A stretch of 64,000 bases of DNA from Notospermus geniculatus (Eukaryota > Nemertea > Pilidiophora > Heteronemertea > Lineidae), in NCBI GenBank assembly GCA_002633025.1, contig NMRB01000003.1, positions 448,128-512,127 of the forward strand, given 5' to 3'. The notes below the pieces were generated by a model that saw only the letters and a program-made list of their open reading frames with translations, was not told the origin of the DNA and made no database searches. Positions 11,381 through 21,900 of the stretch are shown here, piece after piece. Numbering within the stretch: the stretch's first letter is position 1; each line of letters starts with the position of its first letter. The position numbers and the translations under genes were made by a program.

Positions 11381-13001
11381 GTACAATACATTGTACATTA
11401 CATTACAGCAAGGTTTACATTCATTTGACGCCACTGCACCAAACGTGCGTCTACCGAATGTGATGCTGAAGAAATCTCAGCTACATGGAAATATCACATC
11501 GACATTTCCAATGGATGATATCTGTGGCAAGCCGCCAGTGGACCAAGAACGTCGACCCTGACTGTAACCAATCCCGTTGCTAATGTGTTGGCTATGACAG
11601 AGTGATAATCCACATTAATAGATTGCTCCAATTCCATCACTAATCATATTGATATGCCTTTGATCTGGTAATGAGGTGCAAGAAGCCGACACTCTCCTTC
11701 TCTAAGTAATGAACGGGATTATCGTCCTAGTCTCACTAAGCTCGACTGAACGTTCCATGCTCTTTATGATCAGTATTATTCCTCTAACAAGCTTCTAGAC
11801 AAGTAATCATCCAGAAGTCATTACCAACGTTCTGGGTCCGAGACGTTATTACATATATTTCTAAGCAAATGACCAGTTGACCATAGCCAAACGACCAAAG
11901 CATTATTGTGCAGTACTCTTGGAGATTGCATTGACCAAAAGATGGGTGCATCCATTCTGTCCAATGAGCCAAGTAATCATTATCATGTGGTCTTCGGGTG
12001 TATAGTGTATTGTAAATCAGATGAATCTCCTATCCTAGGTGTGAGGTCAGTTTCATAGTTTCATAGTTGAATAGATAGAACTAATGTGGTGACTTCAGCT
12101 GCCATGCAATGGACAAGCAATGAAATGCAACTTGTACTGAACACGCAAAGTTTGCACTTACCTCATACTAAGTTACCATTGCAGGCATCTCCCAGGGACC
12201 TTCTCTACATGGTAATCACTCTAGTCCTTTCGTCCTTCACCCTACTGATTGGTTTGATCGTTGTAATTAATTCGATCCTGTCTTCTGCACTTTCTGGGCT
12301 ATTCAAATGATTTGTGGCACCAAAAATCATCAATATCAGGAAAATATTGAACGTGGTTTTATATGTAGGTGATCAATCCAAAACACATAAACTTTACAAT
12401 AATGGTTTAGCTCAGAGGAAGTTGATCGTTATGGGAGGAAGTTATGTGATAAATCAGGCAGGGTTGTTCCGACCTGTAGAAAGCGTCTATCATTGATAGG
12501 TTTGGAGGCTCTATTTGATTATGTTGGCAAAGTCGCTCGTCCATTTTTCGCGATTTATGGAAGCGGGAGCAATCCTGATGAACCGAGATTGTGTTTGTGA
12601 CAACCCCTTCACATAAATAACCAACGGTTTGTTCACCAAGGGGCAACGCTCTGACAGCAGTGCCAGTTGTAACCATTTCAAGCTTGTTTGGGAGTCTTGT
12701 GTACTGGTAGACCATAAAGCGAAGGGTTAATCAATCGATGCTTCTTGTAGTGCGGTGATGAGTGGTTTGAACAGACACGTGGATGGCAGACTTCAGACTC
12801 CTGGTGCTACTGCACAAAAGGTCGCACATTTTCCCACCACTTCTTGCATGCTTTTGCCACAGTAATGTAAATATGGCATCGCCTGTTAAAACAGAATCCA
12901 GGTGAATGGCGGGTATTTCTTTCATGGTGCCTGTAGTACTACAGTAAATGTTGCTACTTAGCACAACCCCAGTGTGGTTGGGTTTTTTATGCTCTGGTTT
13001 A
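11381..13001. other. gene-poor stretch before assembly gap
   Basis: I see no supported exon. A hydrophobic segment at about 12186-12309 follows a possible acceptor (ttgcag at about 12185) but has no recognisable family. Minus-strand open frames at 12407-13051 show no known domain. Confidence 0.4.
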
Positions 13002-13020
13002 NNNNNNNNNNNNNNNNNNN
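13002..13020. other. assembly gap (19 N)
   Basis: Nineteen undetermined bases lie at the edge of a long inverted repeat, which probably caused the assembly break. Confidence 0.98.
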
Positions 13021-13593
13021 TAAATAAGAATTGGGAGGACTGCTCGGTCATCTCTCTTGCGAACTCCTGTTATGGACCATTTTATAGTTTGCTACTGACT
13101 TTATCATTGGACTGGTGGACTTGGTTTTGTACAGGGGCATGGAAACCAATGTACAGCTAACTTCTGAATGGTTGGGTTTAGACTCTATAAATGTATTACC
13201 AACAGATAGAAATATGGTGCCTCTGAATCAGCCAAGGATGTTCTTAATTGCTTTTGGCAAGTGGAAATCACTTTTGGGGTATTTGGTCCGATATGTGTAA
13301 TTTTACATTAAAACTGCAATGTAGCATGGAGGTATAAAATAAGGTGAATGTAGCAACTGAAAATATTTAAGACCATGTTTATTTGATTCACTGTCCCCAT
13401 ATTTCTATCTGTTAGTAATACATTTATAGGGTCTAAACCCAACCATTCAGAAGATAGCTGTACATTGGTTCCTCTGCCCCTGTACAAAATCGAGTCCACC
13501 AGCCCAATGATAAAGTCAGTAGCAAACTATAAAAGGGTCCATAACAGGAGTTCGCAAGAGAGATGACCGAGCAGTCCTCCCAATTCTTATGTA
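13021..13593. repeat. inverted repeat with about 200 bp arms beside the gap
   Basis: Sequence 13021-13222 reappears in reverse complement at about 13383-13593 with few mismatches (AATTGGGAGGACTGCTCGG and its complement at the outer ends). The spacer is about 160 bp. It could be a foldback element or an assembly error that joined opposite strands at the gap. Confidence 0.8.
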
Positions 13594-13691
13594 GAACAGA
13601 TATACCTACCAAAAAATGTTAACAGCAATTGTATATCTTTTTGTGCAACCTTATTCACTATTTTTCGTGCTTGGCTCCCCTACTATATTGT

Positions 13692-13835
13692 CTCGCGCCG
13701 AAATATTTTCTGTTTCATTTTGAGTCAAAAAGTGTTTCGAACCATTTTGTCCCTAAAGTGAGACTCGCGCCGAAATATTTTCTGTTTCATTTTGAGTCAA
13801 AAAGTGTTTCGAACCATTTTGTCCCTAAAGTGAGA
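13692..13835. repeat. 72 bp tandem duplication
   Basis: Two essentially identical 72 bp units begin at 13692 and 13764 (CTCGCGCCGAAATATTTTC...). The period is a multiple of three, so an open frame repeats too, but nothing suggests it is coding. Confidence 0.8.
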
Positions 13836-13836
13836 C

Positions 13837-13972
13837 TCTGAGGGCCGTATTCACGGGTCACACTTTAGCCTAAAGTATGGCTTAAGTTAGACTTTCTCAA
13901 TGCTTGAAGCATTGAGAAAAGTCAGACTTTAATGAAAGTGCGACCCGTGAATACGGCCCTGAGTCTCGACTC
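13837..13972. mobile_element. MITE with GGGCCGTATTCACGGGTC ends
   Basis: The core inverted repeat runs 13851-13960 (AGGGCCGTATTCACGGGTC and complement). The pairing continues outward through GAGACTC and GAGTCTC with a small bulge. The middle contains a second small palindrome around TGCTTGAAGCA. Confidence 0.75.
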
Positions 13973-15062
13973 GAGTTGATTTTTTTTTCTGTGCGGTGTA
14001 GTATAATCGGATGCCTCCCGACAATGGCTTTCTCGTAATTAAAGCGGTACAAAAACAGAAGTCGCCTTCTGAAACTTAATTGCAAATTTTCTACCCCAAT
14101 CGGGGTCTTCCTCAGGCACTTTCTCCAAGATCCAAGAAGTGGACATCTTGCTTTGACTGAGGTCACTTCAACCTTCTGGCTTGTCTTTCGTCAGTTAGCA
14201 CCCCCGCCGTTTGAGATTTGCAATATTCATGTTGTGGAAATTGTCGTGGAACGGACAGTAGCGCCGTGGGAGTGGAGTGGCAAAAGGCGGGTACCAGTCT
14301 ACATTGTGACTGATGTTAAGTGAGGCCAATGTTAAGGGCAGTTGTATATTTTTGGATGAAATACAATGCACATGGTTTTATTATCACTGTCTTCAATCTT
14401 TCTGTATCCATAGCCCTTGTTCTGTTCAACAAAACTAATTGTTTGTTGAACAAAAATTAATTCTTGTTCAAAAGAACTTCTAGATCAACCGAAATTCCTG
14501 CAATATTCTAGTTCACAAGAAATTCTTCGTCAGCAGACATTAATTCTTTGTCAGCAGAAATTGATTCGTCGTCTCCAGAAATTTATTCTTTGTCAACAGA
14601 AGTCAAGGCCTGCCTTCAGAGACCAGAGGAAGGGCAAAGTGGTAGAGACAGAGATGGATCCATCATTTTCGTTCCTGAACCAAACGAAAAACAAACAAAC
14701 CAACATGACCAAGGGAAATATCGAAGTTCATCAGTTCAGAATAAAAATCACTTCAAATTAACTAATTAAGTCATTTTATTGAAACTATCTAACCTTTCAG
14801 ACCTGGATACAAATATTGACTACACGATGGTACTGTGTACTTGATTTTGAGGTCATTAGTTTTCTTGGAATCGTGTGCCAATTGAGTGTGGAAGAAGAAA
14901 GAAATAAAAATTTCCTAGGCCTACCTACATGTACCGAGTGATATCAATATGGTCCCTACATTGACTACCGTATGTAGGGACCATAATGAGCATCTGCGCT
15001 GGCCAGACATGGGGCCTAGAACTGGTTCATACATGAAGACACTGACATCGAGTTGGCCCCTG

Positions 15063-15936
15063 TCACGCCTCATGTGGCTCCGAAATTTCACAATTACTGG
15101 CCTCCGTCGGACTTCCCTGAGACTGATGAATGCTGTCCTGCTGCTGATTCGTCTTTTCAGAACCTGGATCCAAAGTTCTAGATACTGAATCCGACGCTGT
15201 TGAATTTTCAGCGACAGATGAATCAACTTTTCTTTTTGACAAGTCATCATCTTCAACAAGAAGTTTTCTTTCGTCTGAACTTATTGCTATTTTTTCTGGG
15301 TGTAATCCCTGTAGCAGTTTATTTTGATTTTGTACAGTGACTTTCTCTGGAATGTAGTTACTAAGGTAAGGCTGATCAGATGATTGGACGAGCTCTGTCA
15401 TGTGAGCATCCTTTGCTTTTGTCAGGCCAATGATCAGATCTTTTGAAGTCGGGTCTTTGGATTTTCCCTTTATTCGGTTGAGACGTGCCTCTGTAACGAT
15501 AAATCCATCAAATCCTTCAAACTGTAACTTACTATAGGTATGAGATGACTCAAGCTTTCCAAAAGGAAATGGCATGAATTGGCGCGCACAGCGGTTCTCG
15601 TCTACTGTCGGCCCCTCTCAGGTTGGCGCAGCGCCATGGGTGTGGAAGTGGCAGATACGGCAACCAGTCAATGGCGCGAACGTTTCGGGGTCACGTGGTA
15701 GCGGTGCAAAAAGGTCTATCATGCTATTTACGCATTCCCTTACCCAAAGAAGCAATGTATCTTTCCGATGTTAATTCAAGGAAATCCGCCTTCTTCTCGT
15801 CATTCTCACTACGAGGCAAGGGTGACCAGGGGTCTGCGTTGACTTGATTAGGTGGACTAAAAGGGAAGTCCTCTGTAAAGGCATCTTCTGGTGGTACTGG
15901 CACCTCTGCGTCCGAATTCGACGCCATTACTGTCAC
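15063..15936 (-). CDS. CCDC32: CCDC32-like clathrin adaptor (AP2) assembly factor
   Basis: Two coding exons, 15936-15744 and 15490-15063, join in phase (TTG G / AG GCA) to give 206 codons plus stop; ATG 15927 is an alternative start. The identification rests on the block DPWSPL, then YIASLEARLNRIKG across the splice junction, then TSKDLI..L..AK. These correspond to the conserved core of vertebrate CCDC32. Known vertebrate CCDC32 is about 185 residues and acts as a cofactor in AP2 adaptor assembly for clathrin endocytosis, so a cytosolic role is inferred. The N-terminus is acidic and Pro-rich; the C-terminus is polar and looks disordered. A minus-strand AATAAA lies near 14770. Copy A has lost the first exon, so this is probably the working gene. 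Confidence 0.8.
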
Positions 15937-16178
15937 ATGGCGATAAGCGAAATGTTACAGTCGATGAGGTTTACACAATTATCGTATACGTCATCGATCG
16001 TGCTCAGTCATTGGTATTTGCATGGGGACTGGCGGCGGGAATTTCCATTTTCAAGGACAGTACAATGTCGTGTATGGACTTCAGTATTCAAGCCATCTGC
16101 ACTTGCGTGCGTGGCGTAAGACAACTTGCTCATCGTTTCGGTTCAGAGCTGCTGATTGATTGACCCTCAAGTGAGGTT

Positions 16179-16535
16179 AGGCCATGTAAAAAAATACATG
16201 TTGTTGCTTAGCATCCCCTCCCGCCATGGAAATCACCTCCTCCTCAAAAAAATTTTTATTTTTTATTTTCAAAAAAACTTCCCAAATATTGCCAAAACAG
16301 TGATAAAATTGTAGGTTGGGATGCTTAAATAATTAACAACACAGTTTTAATGGATAGAAAGTAGTTTTTATTTCAATCCTCCTAGGCCTACCTATAATTT
16401 GGAATTGCCCTGACGTTGCCATGATTACCATGGTAACATGCATCTCAAACTCAATAAAAAAAATTTAAAAATCCTCCCGCCCTCCTCAGAAAACAGAGTG
16501 GAAGAATGCTAACCAACTATTTTTTTACATGGCCT
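16179..16535. mobile_element. 357 bp MITE (duplicated-block copy B)
   Basis: Same element as at 3896-4255, with ends AGGCCATGTAAAAAAATA and complement, upstream of the LRR gene. Confidence 0.8.
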
Positions 16536-17359
16536 TATAGACCACCCACAAATGATACACGGGCAAGGAACGCAGGGAAGAGGACCGCTCTGGACTGCGG
16601 CTAGATGTCGTGACGTCATTGTTGTTTAGAGGCATTGCGTTTATCGGAGATAAAACTACATGTATGGATTCAATGAGATGTCAAATATTTTGATAACCGA
16701 TCTTTATCAACACATCGATAGGCCACCCAATTTATTAATATGTAAGGTAATGGTTTCCACCTTGGCATTTTGCCCGCGCCAGTATGTCGTGTTTTGAACA
16801 AGAACGACTGAACCGAGAAAGGTCATCATTTTCTAAAAACGGGGTATGACGAGTCAGACCGCCAGCGGATATGTGTCAAGCTGTCATAATTAGATAATAT
16901 CAAAACTTGCCTAAATCTCACTTTACCAGTTAGGTAGGTGGACATAGGCTTCAGGTACCAGCGAAGAAGGCGGAAGTTTCTCGCAATGCCTTCGCGCAGT
17001 TCCCGTTCATTCCGAAATTCCGGTAAGTGGTGATGAAATTGAACATGATAGGCCTACTGCAAGAGTTTGGCAGGGACTACACCACGTAGGCATTTTGTCC
17101 GTGTCATTCATATGTATAACACTTGGTATTTAGGCCTATTTCAATACCATGCCTCCTCTCTTGACACAGACTTTGCGGGCTCCGCTGTAAGCTATTCTCA
17201 TCCGACTTTACTTGCGGGGTATGAAGCGTCCCTTGGGCTAACCGTCAGAGCTCAGCGTGGGCTGCTCATATGAAACAAATTAGGCCTAATTTTGTCTTGT
17301 CTCTTGACACAGGCTTTGACCGTTGTGTCATTCTCATCTTTGTACTTGCAGTTGCGAAT

Positions 17360-18181
17360 ATGATTATGAGTCGTCCCCTTGACACACTGCTAGAATTCAG
17401 GGTGTGGTGGCAACAGTTAAAAGCACGGATAGACAAGGCGAGGACCGCACAGCATACCGTTGAGTTAACCGAAGTCTTAAACTTCGACGATTTACCTCCA
17501 AATGAACCTTGCAGTACCATTTGGAGGATTCTGAGGTCACATCCGAACCCACAGGATGTTGAAATGATACAGCTACAGCGCCGAGTCACACTTGTGTATC
17601 TACCACTTGAAATTGGTTACTTCAAGAATGTTAGGACTCTGATCCTGTGCCACACTGCTTTAACAGAACTACCGTGGTCGATGGTGTACATGACGGAACT
17701 GTCCGTTCTTGACGTTTCCTACAATATGCTCAGGACATTCCCGATGTTGATAATCTACTTCAAGAAACTCCGCAATTTGAACATCTCAGGAAATGAGCTT
17801 ATAACTGGAATACCAGATTCATTGATACAGCTTGAAAATCTACAAACACTGGAGATGGACGGACTTCCCAAACTGCCGGAAGATATTCTGGCTCTTGAAG
17901 GTCAAGGTGTAGAAGTCATATTTGAAAAACTCAAGTCAAGGAATCGGCAAAATAACCTTTGGGACAAAACGAGACAAGTTGATACACTCATGCAGATGTC
18001 CATGAAAACGTTGATCAAATGTGGTGTAGACTTTGAAAATTTAGAAATACTACCAAACCTAATGAAAAGGTTTATAAGAAATGCTGATGAGGATTATTCC
18101 AGGAGTGTGAAACTAGCAAAATGTTCAAGATGCAATGAATTTTTTTCAACAAGAGCAAGTTTTGTTGAACATGTTTGTTAG
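17360..18181 (+). CDS. leucine-rich repeat protein with C-terminal Cys motif, copy B
   Basis: Paralogue or allele of 5084-5905, again 273 residues and fully open. About seven amino-acid differences separate the two (for example TEVL for TQVL, LPPNE for LPANE, GVEV for GVNV), all conservative in context. The LRR core at about 78-190 and the C-terminal CxxC...FVEHVC segment are unchanged. The exon follows the acceptor gtacttgcag. AATAAA at 18517-18522 gives the likely 3' end, which lies past the minus-strand claspin polyadenylation signal (about 18475-18480), so the two transcripts probably overlap tail to tail. Confidence 0.8.
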   Translation: MIMSRPLDTLLEFRVWWQQLKARIDKARTAQHTVELTEVLNFDDLPPNEPCSTIWRILRSHPNPQDVEMIQLQRRVTLVYLPLEIGYFKNVRTLILCHTALTELPWSMVYMTELSVLDVSYNMLRTFPMLIIYFKKLRNLNISGNELITGIPDSLIQLENLQTLEMDGLPKLPEDILALEGQGVEVIFEKLKSRNRQNNLWDKTRQVDTLMQMSMKTLIKCGVDFENLEILPNLMKRFIRNADEDYSRSVKLAKCSRCNEFFSTRASFVEHVC

Positions 18182-18805
18182 ATTTTCGATGAAAACTTCA
18201 CTATATAGTTTGGAGTCAGATGTGTGGANCCCCCCCCCCCCCCCCCACAGTGAAGGGCTATCAAGATCCATGAGGTAAACGAGTGACTGATTTGCCCTCA
18301 AGCGCTTTCATCATTCTTTGGGACACTTTTTCAAGTTACATTGTAGATGAGTTGAGTTCAGATTGTACAACTTTGGTTTTCCCCAGAAGACTGCTGTAAA
18401 TCCAGGAAAGGAGCTCTGACAACTGTATCTTATCTATTTTTGGAAATACACATATTTCATAATTACGTTACTGATTTATTACAATAATAATGTATTTGTA
18501 TTTACAAATTCACTGAAATAAAAGGTGCTAATATATGTACCATAGTCTCCATCCATATTTTCCAAAGACTGCAACTATGATAGGGTTGTATCAAACATTC
18601 CACGACTCGAAGTGATGAAAGCCAGGTGAAGATGAACGAAGTACATGTATCCAGCTCTGGGATGATACAAGTAGAATCTTGTGAACATTTTAATTTTACC
18701 AAACATGTTTCCATTGTCAACAAAACAACAAACTTAGTTATCATTCATGAACAGAGTCCAATCTACCGGTAGATGAAATGATCTCACTGAAGAGTTCCCA
18801 ACGCT

Positions 18806-18925
18806 TCCTTTACATAGAAGTATACGGTAAATGAAAATGCCGGTTAACAATGGCTTCACGGCTGTGAATCCATTTGAAGCCTTTGTTAACCAGCATTTTT
18901 GTATACTGATACTTCTTTGTAAAGG
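18806..18925. repeat. hairpin element, copy B
   Basis: Counterpart of 6501-6622, with arms TTTACATAGAAGTATAC and GATACTTCTTTGTAAA, just downstream of the claspin stop. Confidence 0.6.
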
Positions 18926-18994
18926 AGCCTAAAGGATTGGCCATGAAGAGACGAGAGGCCACAGTTAATTGCACTAAATGTCCTTCAAAATCAT

Positions 18995-21900
18995 CTAATG
19001 TTCCATTAGTTTGAAGATACTATTCCCAGAAAATGTGTTGCTGCGTTCCAGTTTTGGTCGTTTTGATGCTGGCTGGCTCCCAGTAGCACTGATGGACCGC
19101 TTCACAGGCTGAAATGATGAAGATACGAGTTTGAGATGATGGAAAAGATTGGCAAACCGAGGATGGCAGGTGTCCTCTCTGGACTCTGATATGGACATAC
19201 TGGTTGTCAATTATGCTTAAGGTGACTAACGGTTCAAAGTGAATTCCCAACATTTCACTACCTGTTTACGGTAAATGATATTATAGTCTGTCATAGCCCT
19301 TACTATTTTTTTCGCTTTCTGTGGAGATATGGCAGAAAAGACACAGTTTCGAGAATTGACCGGTGCGACCGGATTTGATACTGGTTTTGTCCGCTCTGCA
19401 ATCACTGCTAGTGCTTCTTTACTTCTGGTTAGGAAGGAACCTCGACGTTGCTGCAAAAAAAATCAACACGTGAGCACATAACAAGAAGGAAAATTGACTA
19501 AGCATGCACACGCACAATATGCCAAAGAATTCAGAGTCTAACCTCTCATACCTTTTGCCTAAAGATTGACTTTGGTGTTGAAGGAGCTCCTGGTGACTTC
19601 ACTGATGGCTGTGATGCTGGTTGTACCTTCTCCATCGCAGCAAAGCCTCCGGCTCCTCTCATTTTCTTGAGCACAACACTACCAAATTTCATCAACTGGC
19701 TGTCTTCTTCAATGGTTTCCACCTCAGGTTGCGCCTCCTGTGAGGAAAACAAAGTGATGATAAACGAAATGCATTTCCACTGGCCTGTTTCAGTGAGCAT
19801 ACAGGCATATCTGAAAGACTCCAAATTTGCTAGTTGCTCCTCACAATTAGTTTTAAAGGAGCAATGAGCATTAAATGATTTCCAACTTGAGTTACATGAC
19901 CCAGCATGACATTGTATCCTCCCCTTACCTTCTGTTCCTCTAACCATCTTTCACGGGCGAATCTTTCCATTCTCCACTTGGATTCCTGTTCTCCATCTTC
20001 ATCATTCTGTTCATTGTCCGAATTGTTATCAAACATATCTTGTTGAGTATCATCATCTAGGAAAAGAATGTAGCTCCATGAACAAAACATCCAACTACAC
20101 ACCAAATGGTGAAAAGATTGATTCATACATGTATTTCAAACAAAAGTGTCTGCCTCTGACACACTGCCGGAATTGTAGGACATCACGTTTGATGTAGCTG
20201 AACCTCGATTTTTCTGCATCCAATCGTGGGGCTATGAATTGTCTCATGACCAGACACTGTGGTATGAATCGACATGACAATGTCGGCATCTAAATTTGAT
20301 AGCAAGATTACAGCTTACCGATGTTTTTCCATCTAAATTTACGTTGTCTTCCCTGGCCTTCACTGTGCAGATCACCATCCTGGAGGTACATCTCCTGGAA
20401 AAACCTCAGTTCTCTGTCGTCTTCATCTTGCACAGTTTTCCTGCAAGCCCAAAGATTTACAGTTTGAAGCGGATAATAATGAAACCGTACACATACATTC
20501 CACTCACCACAAGCATACAGGAACTGTCGCTACAAGTTAAGACAGAGGAAGTTCGTTTGAGACTTTATGAATGCCACCGAAATTAGATCAATTTTTGATG
20601 TTACTAACATGTGAACTCGTCCGACTTGATTGCGGAGTTCCTCCTCTGTACCGACATCATCCTTGTCACCCTCTTCAACCTCCATGATGTCATCTCTCTC
20701 ATCCAGATCAAGATTCTCATCGCTGTCGTACTCGGATCCCGACAACTCGGCCTCTGCTTCCATGAATTCCTTACGAATTTTCCTAGAAAATAGAAACATG
20801 TTCTTTGGAAACCTGTTCATCATAATACTGTCTGCTCTCCAACATCAACAAGGGTGTCGACCACCCAACCAGCTGTAAAGATTATAATAATGTGTAACTA
20901 CTTTCAATTATCTTACCCTTTTTTGTTTGTGAATCCCTTGAAATTGACAGCCTTCACTTCCTCAGTTTCTTCATCACTGTTGCCTCCTTCCTCCTCCTCA
21001 TCTGTATCATTTATATCCTCATCGCTGTCTAGAGTAGTCGGGGCATTCTGAAATCAGACATTGTAGTCATGGTTACTGGTATTAGGTGAAATATACTTGA
21101 CGAACGGCACTTGAATAGCCCTAAAGAACAAACTGTAATTGACACGCCCTGTTCCGACTACCAGCCCCATGCTTTGAGTAGAAATTTGAACACCCTCCCT
21201 TGCCCCCCACCTGGTGATGACTATATGAATGCAGTGTTCTGCAACATTGGTACCTTACAGCTTGCACTAACCTTTCTCCTATTGATGGTACTATCGTCAT
21301 CTTCTTCCCCTGACAACACCTGAAGGTCAAGGTCATCACCGCCATCACTGTCATCGTCATCACTCAACAACGACAACTTCTTCTTTGACTTCGAATCACG
21401 ACTTGTAAACTTCCCAGAACAAAGGCCCATCAATTCATCCATATTGCTCTGTGTGTCACCAAACTGACTGAAAGGCCCTGTCGTCTTCTTTCTTGATTGA
21501 GTATTGCCATTTGAGAATTTCCCAGAGCAAAGTCCCATGAGTTCATCTAAATTGCTTTGAGTATCACCACCACACTGACTTGACATAGGTAACTTTTTGG
21601 CCAACTGCGTGCCATTGCCATCGGTGGGAAATTTTCCAGAGCAAAGGCCAATGAGTTCATCTTCATTGCTTTGGGTGTCACCACACTGACTTTGCATCAA
21701 CGATTTCTTAGCAGAATGAGCCGAGTCCGTGGGGAATTTTCCAGAGCACAGGCCCATCAGTTCATCCATGTTGCCTTGAGTGTCGTCCAAATCATTATTA
21801 TTTGAAAGCTTTGACCTACCAAAATGAGACAAAGGTTTATGTCAGTCTTTGTCTGATGAAGTAAGTTCATTGTCTGATGAAGTAAGTTCAAAGTACTGAA

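Larger units (their letters stand above)
14000..20381. repeat. 6.4 kb segmental duplication, copy B
   Basis: Partner of 2053-8288. This copy holds an intact CCDC32, an intact LRR gene and the 3' end of the complete claspin gene. Differences from copy A include scattered substitutions, small indels, the absence of the 204 bp MITE, and the presence of the CCDC32 5' exon. One N lies at 18229 beside a C run. Confidence 0.9.

Noticed and set aside
13629-13841. Short protein with a duplicated LAPKYFLFHFES segment
   Set aside because: It is a by-product of the 72 bp tandem duplication, with no splice sites, family match or conserved context.
20611-21051. Plus-strand small open frames over the claspin acidic exons
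   Set aside because: Low-complexity complement of real minus-strand exons that have matching splice sites.
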